DNA of 64,000 nt. Origin: ZC4RG20 sp963702105. GTDB lineage: Bacteria > Pseudomonadota > Gammaproteobacteria > Steroidobacterales > Rariloculaceae. Numbering within the stretch: position 1 is the stretch's first letter; every line of letters begins with the position of its first letter. The notes under the pieces are model-generated. The model did not search any database. It saw only the letters and a program-made list of their open reading frames with translations, and was not told the DNA's origin. Shown piece by piece: positions 53,060 through 60,725 of this stretch. Position numbers and translations under genes: made by a program. The DNA lies in the NCBI GenBank assembly GCA_963702105.1, contig OY969712.1, positions 1,612,001-1,676,000 of the forward strand, read 5' to 3'.

Positions 53060-53946
53060 CGGAGGTTCCGCGCCCTGCGCAGCGCCTCGCCGAGGACGTT
53101 CAGCGACAGGACGGTCACGAACAAAATCAGGGACGGCAGCAGCACGAGGGCAGGAGACGTGAGCAAGGCCTGCCGGCCCGCAAAGATCATGTTGCCCCAT
53201 GTAGGCTGCGGCGGCCGCATGCCGAAGCCGAGGAAACTCAGCGCCCCTTCGAGTACGATGACCGCGCCCACGCCGAGCAGCGCGTACGCCGCGAGCTGCG
53301 GCAGGATGCTCGGGGCGACGTGCGTCGCGAGGGTTCGCCACCTGCTCGTGCCGCAGAGTTGTGCAGCGAGGACGAACGGCCGCGCGGCCGCGCGCAGTGC
53401 GGCGGCCCGGGCGACGCGCGCGAAGGCGGGCACGCTGAAACATGCGAGCGCGGCTATCGTATGACCTTCCCCGGGCCCGAGCGTGCGCGCCAGCGCGATG
53501 ACGAGAACGAGGGCGGGAAACGCGAGCCAAACGTCGACGAGGCGCATGATCGCCGAGTCGACGATGCCGCCGGCGTAACCGGCGAGACTGCCGAGCGTGC
53601 CGCCGGCCAGCAGGCCGATCGCATTGACCGCGAGGGCGATGCCGAGGGACGCACGGCCGCCGAACAGCAGGCGCGCCCACAGATCGTTGCCCTCGAGGTC
53701 CGTCCCGAGCGGGTGACCCGGCGAGAGCACGGGCTCGCCGGCCTCGAGGACGTCGCCGCCGACGGGCGGCGGGGTCGGTACGAGTGCGGGCCAGACGAAG
53801 CACAGGAACAACACCGAGAGCAGCATCAGCGCCGGCAAGGCGACCCCGGCCGGCAGACGGCGGTGCGGGCGCCGACGGCCACGGCGCCGGCGCGCCTCGG
53901 CGGCGCCGGCACGGGTCTCGTCGGGGCGCAGGTCAAAGGCCGCCAC
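53056..53946 (-). CDS. Oligopeptide-type ABC permease, DppC family (second operon)
   Basis: 296 aa. Arg-rich cytoplasmic N-terminus (RRRRGRRRPHRR), TM1 (VALPALMLLSVLFLCFVWPAL), the conserved HPLGTDLEGNDLWARLLFGGR, and an EAA-type loop AAQLCGTSRWRTLATHVAPSILP. Ends ALRRARNLR. Overlaps the upstream DppB-like gene by 14 bp and the ATPase gene by 4 bp, so translation of all three is likely coupled. Confidence 0.88.
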   Translation of the reverse strand: MAAFDLRPDETRAGAAEARRRRGRRRPHRRLPAGVALPALMLLSVLFLCFVWPALVPTPPPVGGDVLEAGEPVLSPGHPLGTDLEGNDLWARLLFGGRASLGIALAVNAIGLLAGGTLGSLAGYAGGIVDSAIMRLVDVWLAFPALVLVIALARTLGPGEGHTIAALACFSVPAFARVARAAALRAAARPFVLAAQLCGTSRWRTLATHVAPSILPQLAAYALLGVGAVIVLEGALSFLGFGMRPPQPTWGNMIFAGRQALLTSPALVLLPSLILFVTVLSLNVLGEALRRARNLR

Positions 53947-54901
53947 GCCGCACCCTCGGATCGAGCGCCGCGCAAAGCAGATCGACGCCGAGATTCGCGA
54001 GCACGGTCACGCCCGCGAGCACGAGCACGACGGCCTGGACCACGACGGCGTCTCGGGTGTCTATGGCCGTGAGCAGCAGGCGCCCCAGCCCGGGAAGGCT
54101 GAAGATCTGCTCGATGACGACGGTGCCCCCGACGAGGGCGGCCACGTCGAGCCCGACGAGCGTCAGCAGGCCGAGCAGCGAATTACGCAGAGCGTGGCTA
54201 AGCAATACGCGCCACGGCGAGAGCCCGCGCGCACGCGCCGCGGAGACGTAGCCTTCCGCGTCGATCTGCTCGAGCAGATCGCCGCGCAGAAACCGCGTGT
54301 AGACACCGCACAGCGGCAGCGCGAGCGACGCCGCCGGCAGCGTCAGTGACTCGAGATTGCCCGCCAGGCCGTCGCGAAGCGGCACGTAACCGATCGAAGG
54401 CAGGACCGGAAAGCGGACTGCGAGCAGCAGGACGAGAACGGAGGCCGCGACGTAGCTCGGCGTCGAGAGCGAAGCCATGGCGAACGCCGACGCGGCGCCG
54501 TCGACGATGCTGGAGGGATATCGCGCGGCGAGAAGGCCGGCCGCGACGGCGAACCCGAGCGAGAGCGCGAGCGCGTAGCCCACGAGCTCCAAGGTGACGG
54601 GCAGGCATGCGCCGAGCAGGCGGCTTACGCGTTGGCCGCTCGCGAGTGAACGGCCGAGGTCCCCCGCTGCGGCTCGCCGCAACCAGGCCGCGTACCGAGC
54701 CGGAATGGGCCTGTCGAGGCCGAGCTCCGTGCGCAATTGCGCGACCTGGGTTTCCGTCGCCTCCGGCCCGAGCAGTTGGCGGGCCGCATCGCCGGGAAGC
54801 AGTCCGACTGTGAAGAAAGTCAGCAGCGTGACGCCGAACAGGACCGGCACGGCGGCGACGAGCCGCCGCGCGACGGTCGCGACGCCCGCCGGGCGGCTCA
54901 C
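53933..54901 (-). CDS. Oligopeptide-type ABC permease, DppB family (second operon)
   Basis: 322 aa from the GTG at 54901, which overlaps the binding-protein stop as GTGA. TM1 is LVAAVPVLFGVTLLTFFTVGL, then the DppB-type segment LGLDRPIPARYAAWLRRAAAGDLGRSL and an EAA loop EGYVSAARARGLSPWRVLLSHALRNSLLG. The end (DLLCAALDPRVRRG) is typical. This permease is of the ordinary proteobacterial type, unlike the first operon's. Confidence 0.88.
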   Translation of the reverse strand: MSRPAGVATVARRLVAAVPVLFGVTLLTFFTVGLLPGDAARQLLGPEATETQVAQLRTELGLDRPIPARYAAWLRRAAAGDLGRSLASGQRVSRLLGACLPVTLELVGYALALSLGFAVAAGLLAARYPSSIVDGAASAFAMASLSTPSYVAASVLVLLLAVRFPVLPSIGYVPLRDGLAGNLESLTLPAASLALPLCGVYTRFLRGDLLEQIDAEGYVSAARARGLSPWRVLLSHALRNSLLGLLTLVGLDVAALVGGTVVIEQIFSLPGLGRLLLTAIDTRDAVVVQAVVLVLAGVTVLANLGVDLLCAALDPRVRRGGL

Positions 54902-56508
54902 GGCGCGGCGAACCTCACGTCCTGCCACCACACGCCGGTGTCGACCATGAGCGGCGGGATCTTGGTGGTCAGCCCGGGGCCCTCGAGGCCGCCCGCCGTG
55001 AGCTGGGCCGGCGAGTAGGCAAACAAGAACGGCGCATACGCATGGTCGCTGATGTATTGGCCGGCGCGGAAGTAGAGCGCGTCCCGGCGCTCGGGATCGA
55101 ACGCCGCCGCTGCCGCGCCGAGCAGGGCATCGAGCGCCGGGTCCTTGACGCCCGTGAACGGCCTGTCGGACCGAAACCTCGAGCTCACGCCGGTCAGCGA
55201 CTCCGGGTCGTAAGAGCCGGCAGTCTGCAGCATCGCCTGCCACTGGCCAGAGCGAAAGGCCTGCACGAGCCCTGCGATCTCGTACAACTCGATCGAGGCA
55301 TCGATGCCCGCCTTTCGCCACTGGCTCTGCAGGGCCGTGACGACCCGCTCGGCGACCTCGGATCGCAGGGTTCCGAGCCCGATGTGCAGCCCGCCGAGCG
55401 CGTGGACGAGACGCCGGGCGCGCGCCGGATCGTACCCGCGGTAGCCCGGAATGCGGGCGTGATGGAAGAGCCCGCCCGGGCCCGTAAACATCTGACTGAT
55501 CGGGTAGCGGCCGCCGAACAGGCCGTTGGCGATCGCCTCGGCGTCCGTCGCGTAGTAGATCGCCTCGCGGGCGCGCTCGTCGTCGAACGGCGGGGCGGCT
55601 GTATTGAGCTGGACGACGTACGGCGAAGTCGGCGGTTGCCGCGTGACCTCGACGCGCGGGTCGCGCTCGGCGCGCTCGACGAGCTGCGTCGAAACGAGGC
55701 CCTCGTAGGCCTGGGCATCGCCGGCGAGCAGGGCCTCGTAGGCCGCCTGCTCGGTGCCGATCGACCGGAAGACCAGGCGGTCCAGGTACGGCCGCCCCTT
55801 GTGCCAGTAGCGGGTATTGCGCTCGAGGACGAGTCTCGAGCTCAGCGCATCCTCGACCACGACGAAGGGCCCGGCGCCGACGGGTGCGAGCCGGAACGCG
55901 TCCTCGCCCGCGCGGGCGAGGGCCGTGGGCGAGACGGGCCAGTTGACGTTCGAGGTGGGAAAGGCGTCTATGACCGCCCCGTAGGGCCGCGTGAACCGCA
56001 GCGCGACCGTGTGATCGTCCATGACCGTGACGGCACGGTTCCCGGCCCATGGCCAGCCGGTCGGCGCGCAGGTGCAGGGTGCCGTGAGGTCGCGCTCGAT
56101 GTTGAAGCGCAGCGCCTCGGCGTCGAGCGGCGTTCCGTCCGAGAAGAAGAGCCCTTTTCGCAGATGGATCACGAACCTGCGACCGCCGTCCTCGACCTCG
56201 TAGCCCGCGGCGAGCACGCCGACGACGTGCGGTCGGCGGCCGTCCGGCCCGGCCGCAAGCTGGAACAGGCCGCCGAAGATCGCGTTCATGAGGCTCAGGT
56301 TCGCGCCGCCCGTCGTGTTGGTCGCCGGGTCCAGACCCGAGGGCCAGGCGCCCGCGAACGACGCGGGCAACAGCACCGTCGCCTCCTTCGGCCGTGCGAG
56401 CTCGGCGCCCCCGCTCGAGGTAGAGCCCGTCGGGCCGCTGCCGCATCCGCTCAGTGCGCCGAGCATCGCAGCAGCAACTGCCGTACGCTTCGCCGTTCGT
56501 GGCCGCAT
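54898..56508 (-). CDS. Peptide ABC transporter substrate-binding lipoprotein (second operon)
   Basis: 536 aa. The signal MRPRTAKRTAVAAAMLGALSGC has a lipobox (LSGC) at about Cys22 and a Gly/Ser linker. Family 5 landmarks: FVIHLRKGLFFSDGTPLDAEALRFNIER, LERNTRYWHKGRPYLDRL and DDERAREAIYYATDAEAIANGLF. First gene of the operon binding protein-DppB-DppC-fused ATPase on the minus strand, with a 299-bp spacer to the divergent ParB-like gene. Ligand unknown. Confidence 0.88.
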   Translation of the reverse strand: MRPRTAKRTAVAAAMLGALSGCGSGPTGSTSSGGAELARPKEATVLLPASFAGAWPSGLDPATNTTGGANLSLMNAIFGGLFQLAAGPDGRRPHVVGVLAAGYEVEDGGRRFVIHLRKGLFFSDGTPLDAEALRFNIERDLTAPCTCAPTGWPWAGNRAVTVMDDHTVALRFTRPYGAVIDAFPTSNVNWPVSPTALARAGEDAFRLAPVGAGPFVVVEDALSSRLVLERNTRYWHKGRPYLDRLVFRSIGTEQAAYEALLAGDAQAYEGLVSTQLVERAERDPRVEVTRQPPTSPYVVQLNTAAPPFDDERAREAIYYATDAEAIANGLFGGRYPISQMFTGPGGLFHHARIPGYRGYDPARARRLVHALGGLHIGLGTLRSEVAERVVTALQSQWRKAGIDASIELYEIAGLVQAFRSGQWQAMLQTAGSYDPESLTGVSSRFRSDRPFTGVKDPALDALLGAAAAAFDPERRDALYFRAGQYISDHAYAPFLFAYSPAQLTAGGLEGPGLTTKIPPLMVDTGVWWQDVRFAAP

Positions 56509-56807
56509 GGTGCTTTCTCCGGGTCGCGATGTACCTTTTGTAGCGGCCGCGTACCGTCCCGGCCGAGTATCGAAAGTGGCCGCCGCAGCGGTTTTTCCGG
56601 CGCTCGCACTCGAGAGCCCGCCGTGCGCTGCGGGTTGGCGGCGACGCGGTTCGCATTAGTGTCGAGCCTGCGCCGATTTCGGATTGGACCCGAGGGAAGG
56701 GCAGTTCGAAGATTCGGCGGCGACGTCGAGGCGAAGTCGAGTCGTTGATACGCCGGTCGGTCGGAGCGAGAAACCGTTGGAGCCGAAACGCGGAGGAAGC
56801 GAGCGCG

Positions 56808-57656
56808 ATGGCGTCGGCGGATAAAGCGCCCGAACGCGCGCCGCGCTCGCAGGTTCGGTTTGCGAGTCCGTTTCGATGCCGTATGTGGGAAATGCACGAC
56901 CGCTTGGGCGAGGAGGTCAACGTCGCGAGCTGTGCGGCGCTGATCACGAGCATCGAGCGGCACGGTCAGAAGCAGCCGGCGCTCGGCCGGCGGCTGCTCG
57001 GCGACGCGGACCACGACATCGAGCTCATATATGGGGCCCGCCGCTTGTTCGCGGCCCGGCACCTCGGCGTGAAGCTGCTCGTCGATCTGCGCGAGATCGA
57101 CGACCGCACGGCGCTCATCGAGATGGACGCGGAGAACCGTGTCCGCAAGGACATCAGTCCCTATGAGCGGGGCATCAGCTACAAGCGGTGGCTGCGGGAA
57201 GGTTACTTCGAGAGCCAGGCCGAGATCGCGAAGTCGCTCGGCGTATCCGAGTCACAGGTATCGCGTCTGCTGCGATTCGCGGAGCTACCGCTCGTGGTCG
57301 TCCAGGCATTCGCCTCACCCTGCGAGATCCGCGAGGAGTGGGCCGTCGCGCTGTCGAAGCGCTGCAAGGAGCCCGATCGGCGCGCGGAGCTGACGCGCCG
57401 CGCGCGCACGCTTGCGCGGGGCGGCAAACGTCGGCGCGCCCAGGAAATCTACGACGCGCTCTCGAGCGGCGCCGAGCGGCCCGTTGCCGAGCGCGCGAAG
57501 GACGAGGTCGTCAAGAGCGCATCGGGCGCGCCGATCATGCGCGTAAGCGTGCGCGCGAAGACCGTCCACCTGATTCTTCCGCGCGAGAAGCTCTGCGCCG
57601 GAGTGCTGCGCGAGATCGTCGAGCACGTGCGCGGCGTGCTGGAGGAGGCGCGGTAG
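56808..57656 (+). CDS. ParB/RepB-family protein without ParA partner
   Basis: DNA-binding partition-type protein. 282 aa from the ATG at 56808, preceded by GGAGGA; upstream in-frame codons lack homology. The N-terminal nuclease-like fold shows LIYGARRLFAARHLG (GARR where most ParB have GERR) and ENRVRKDISPYERGISYKRW. A helix-turn-helix follows, SQAEIAKSLGVSESQVSRLLRFAELP (about residues 142-167). The C-terminus is helical. It resembles plasmid/RepB-like ParBs rather than chromosomal Spo0J. No parA or parS-like repeat is seen nearby. Its stop lies inside a short tandem repeat. Confidence 0.8.
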   Translation: MASADKAPERAPRSQVRFASPFRCRMWEMHDRLGEEVNVASCAALITSIERHGQKQPALGRRLLGDADHDIELIYGARRLFAARHLGVKLLVDLREIDDRTALIEMDAENRVRKDISPYERGISYKRWLREGYFESQAEIAKSLGVSESQVSRLLRFAELPLVVVQAFASPCEIREEWAVALSKRCKEPDRRAELTRRARTLARGGKRRRAQEIYDALSSGAERPVAERAKDEVVKSASGAPIMRVSVRAKTVHLILPREKLCAGVLREIVEHVRGVLEEAR

Positions 57657-57727
57657 GCCGGGGGCCTCTTCGGCCGTCCCATGGCGGACGCGGTAGGCGC
57701 GGGCCTCTTTGGCGCCCTATGGCGGAC
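57649..57727. repeat. Imperfect tandem duplication of about 40 bp at the end of the parB-like gene
   Basis: Copy 1 (57649-57688) and copy 2 (57689-57727) share CGCGGTAGGC, GGGCCTCTT, GGC and ATGGCGGA blocks. The TAG of copy 1 is the gene's stop codon. No coding function apparent. Confidence 0.75.
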
Positions 57728-57768
57728 GCAGCCGTAGCCAGCAGGCGTCGTGAGCTGTCCCCCGGTGC

Positions 57769-59289
57769 TTAGCGCAGCTCCCGCCGACGCAGCTTGCCGC
57801 TCGGATCGCGCGGAAGCGCGGCGACATACTCGACCCGCTTCGGCAGCTTCATTGCCGCGAGCCGCTCGCCCAGGTAGCGAAGGAGCTCGGCCGTCAATTG
57901 CGCGCTCGCAGCCACCCCGGGTTCGAGCTGCACGAGAGCCTTGGGGACTTCGCCGAGCAGCGCGTGCGGTTCGCCGAGCACGGCGCAGTCGGCGACCGCG
58001 GCGTGCTGAACGAGCGCCGTCTCGATTTCTGCAGGATAGATATTCATGCCCGAAGAAATGATGAGCTCCGAGTCCCGACCGCAGAGGAACAGGTAGCCTT
58101 GGTCGTCCAGGAAGCCGAGGTCGCCGACCGTCACGTACTCTCCGCGGTAGGCGCTGCGCGTCTTCTCAGGATCGTCTTTGTATTCGAAGCGATCGCCGGT
58201 TTGGGGAAGCATGTAGACGAGGCCCGTTTCGTTCGCAGGCAGCTCGCGTCCGGCCTCGTCGAGGATTTTGATCGCCGAGCCCGGCATGGGCCTGCCTACG
58301 GTTCCGGGATGCTCGACCCACTCCTGCGGGCTCACGAGCGTGCCTTGCGCTTCGGAGGCCCCATAGGATTCCCAGAGCACGTTGCCCCACCATTCGAGCA
58401 TACGGCGCTTGACCTCCACGGGACACGGTGCCCCTCCGTGCACGACCGCGCGCAGCGAGGCCGTCGAGTAGCGGCAGCGGACGGCCCCGGGCAGCTTGAG
58501 CAGACGCACGAACATCGCCGGCACCATGAAGGTCGTCGTGACGGCGTGGGCATCGATGAGCCTCAGCAGCGCCTCGGGCTCCCAGCGGTCAACGAGCACG
58601 ACGCGGTGCCCCATCTCGAGCGCCACTTCGCAGCCGCCGAGCGGCGCCGAGTGATAGAGCATCGAGGCGCACAGATGCACATTGCCGTCCTCGGGCAGGA
58701 CCCCGAGGGCCGCGTTGGCCCGCACCCTGTTGTGCAGGGCCGCTTCGGCGTTGCCGGCCGGGAGCACCACGGCCTTCGGGCGGCCGGTCGTGGCCGACGT
58801 GTAGGCGAGCAGGCGGCCCCTGTCATCCGGGCCCGTTCGGACGCGGGCTCGGCAGCTCGGCGTTGGGAGTTGCTCGAGCGGCACGAAGCCCGCGGCCGCG
58901 CCGATAGACAGCAGCATGACGGACGGCGCGGCCCGGCGTTCGAGCGCCGCGAGCCTTGCGGGGCCGAGTCCTTGGTGTGCGACCAAGGCTCTTGCGCCCG
59001 AATCGCGCAGCACGAAATCGAGCTCGGGCTCCGAAAGGTGCCAGTTGACGGGCACGACGGAAAGGCCCGCGGCGAGGGCGCCCAGGTAGACCGCGAGATA
59101 TTCGGGGCAGTTCGGCGCGGCGATGGCTAGGGCGTCCCCTGGCGAGAGGCCGGCAGCCGCGAATCCGGCGGCGAGGCGGTCGACGTGCATCTTCAGCTCG
59201 CGACGCGTCCAGCGTTCCCCGCCCGGGCCGACGATTGCGACGAATTCGGGCGCTTGCTCGGCGAAATGGCGCAGGCCGAAGGCACTCAT
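57769..59289 (-). CDS. Acyl-CoA synthetase / AMP-dependent ligase (ANL superfamily)
   Basis: Adenylates a carboxylic acid and likely passes it to CoA or a carrier. 506 aa from the ATG at 59289. Motifs in order: A3 LAYTSATTGRPKAVV (about residues 160-174), A5 YGASEAQG, A7/A8 GDLGFLDDQGYLFLCGRDSELIISSGMNIYPAEIE, and A10 DPSGKLRRREL with the catalytic lysine. All key residues are intact. It is the last gene of a probable minus-strand unit downstream of the C39 exporter and the hydrolase-like gene, suggesting a part in making an exported acylated product. Substrate unknown. Confidence 0.87.
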   Translation of the reverse strand: MSAFGLRHFAEQAPEFVAIVGPGGERWTRRELKMHVDRLAAGFAAAGLSPGDALAIAAPNCPEYLAVYLGALAAGLSVVPVNWHLSEPELDFVLRDSGARALVAHQGLGPARLAALERRAAPSVMLLSIGAAAGFVPLEQLPTPSCRARVRTGPDDRGRLLAYTSATTGRPKAVVLPAGNAEAALHNRVRANAALGVLPEDGNVHLCASMLYHSAPLGGCEVALEMGHRVVLVDRWEPEALLRLIDAHAVTTTFMVPAMFVRLLKLPGAVRCRYSTASLRAVVHGGAPCPVEVKRRMLEWWGNVLWESYGASEAQGTLVSPQEWVEHPGTVGRPMPGSAIKILDEAGRELPANETGLVYMLPQTGDRFEYKDDPEKTRSAYRGEYVTVGDLGFLDDQGYLFLCGRDSELIISSGMNIYPAEIETALVQHAAVADCAVLGEPHALLGEVPKALVQLEPGVAASAQLTAELLRYLGERLAAMKLPKRVEYVAALPRDPSGKLRRRELR

Positions 59290-59398
59290 TGCGGCGTCCT
59301 TACCGACCGGAATGCCGAAAGACACTACCCAAGCGGCCCGCCTTGCCGAAGGGGCGAAAGTGCCCTGCGGCGACGGAAATGGGCGCGACGGCCCGTGC

Positions 59399-59422
59399 GG
59401 GCGAGGGCGAGGGCGAGGGCGA
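59399..59422. repeat. (GGGCGA)x4 microsatellite
   Basis: Four exact tandem GGGCGA units in the 140-bp spacer between the ligase start and the end of the hydrolase-like gene. A candidate for slippage; no coding role. Confidence 0.85.
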
Positions 59423-59429
59423 GGGAGAA

Positions 59430-60714
59430 TCACCGGTAGCACAGGCGGCGGCCGTCCCACAGGTAGCGAAACCTGCCGCCGCTGGGGTCGACAAACTGTA
59501 CGTAGGTCAGGCCGGCGGCCGGCGGCCGCAAAAAGAAGATCTCCTCGGCGGCCGGCAGCAGCGTCGATGCGAAGCCCGGACCGACGAGGCGGAGCGTCGA
59601 GCCGGCGGCTTCGACGGCAAGGGTTTTTGCGGCCGACCGGTATAGACCGACGTAGCGTGTCGCATCCGCGAGCGCGGCGGACGTTCTCGGGATTAGGAAT
59701 GGCGAGGTTGCGGAATTCCGGCAGGACGCGCGCGAACAGCTTGGCCGCCAGAACCGGGGCCGGGTGATCACGCGACGCGATGAGCAGCGCCACGCGTCGG
59801 CGCGGATGGACCCGGACCATGAGCGATGCGCCCGGCCAAGCCGAGCCATGACCGAACCAGCCCTCGCCGTGGTACTTCCAGGCGCCGTACACGCCCCTCT
59901 CGAGCGGATTCCATCCTGGCAGGGGCGTGATGTCCGCGCTACGTGCATCGGGCCCGGGCGCATGGCGGCGCAAGTCGGGGAGCGCAATAAGGCGCAGAAA
60001 GCTCAGCAGTGCCCGCGTCGAGAGGGCCAACGCCGCGCCCATGGCCGGGCAGACACGGCCCGGCGAGCCGGGGACGAGCGAGGGGAGCCGAACGTGCATG
60101 CCGAGCCCGCGAGGCGCGAAGAGCTCGAGACTCAACATTTCCGCGTACCGTCGGCCCCGCCTACGCTCGAGGGCGGCCGCGAGCAGCCAGGCGCCCGCAT
60201 TCGAGTAGCTGTAAAGGGCGCCGGGAGGCGCGAAGCGATGTGGCGCGAGCCGCCGCAGCAAGGAGGAGACGTCGATGAAGCGGTCGGCACGGCGGGGACA
60301 ATGCGGTAGACCCGAGTCGTCGAGGCCGTGCGTATGCTCGAGCAGATGCCGTATCGTGACGCCGGCCGCGTGCGGCAGGCGGCCCGCATCGAGGCCGAGC
60401 GCGTCGGTCAGGGGCTGATCCAAGGCAAGCCCGAGCTCGCGCTGCGCCTTCTCCACGAGTGCCGCCGTGAAGAGCTTCGTGATGCAGCCCGTCTGCCAGC
60501 ACCATTCGGCCCGGGCCTCCGTTTGCGCATCGCCGACGGCGGCGTAATCGCAGCGCCCATCGGCGGCCCAGGCGACGACGGCCCGCTTGCGAGGCGCGCC
60601 CGAGAGGAGCTTGACGAGCCGGCTCTCCACGTCCATGAACCACGCTGCAGCGCCGGCGGCCGCCGTTGTCTCGGTTTCGCCGAGTCTTGGCCTTTCGAAT
60701 CCTGGCTCTTGCAT
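59430..60714 (-). pseudogene. Beta-lactamase/serine-hydrolase family protein, Cys at nucleophile, apparent frameshift
   Basis: Class C beta-lactamase-like fold (esterase, DD-peptidase or transacylase family). The SxxK motif reads CITK in WQTGCITKLFTAALV (TGC codon), so the catalytic serine is cysteine. The YxN motif (YSYSNAG) and a final HGSAWPG motif are present. The frame breaks at GAACGTC (minus strand; 59680-59686). Removing one A joins FRNLAIPNPE to TSAALADATRYVGLYRS and a C-terminal beta domain ending YLWDGRRLCYR, about 427 aa in all. The start is uncertain: ATG 60714, TTG 60729 (overlapping the exporter stop as TTGA) or ATG 60636. Confidence 0.75.
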
Positions 60715-60725
60715 GCCGCAAGGTC

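Noticed and set aside
53933..56953. A single 1006-codon frame joining the receptor region to the DppB-like permease
   Set aside because: Only the last 322 codons (from 54901) have permease features; the rest is the receptor gene read out of frame.
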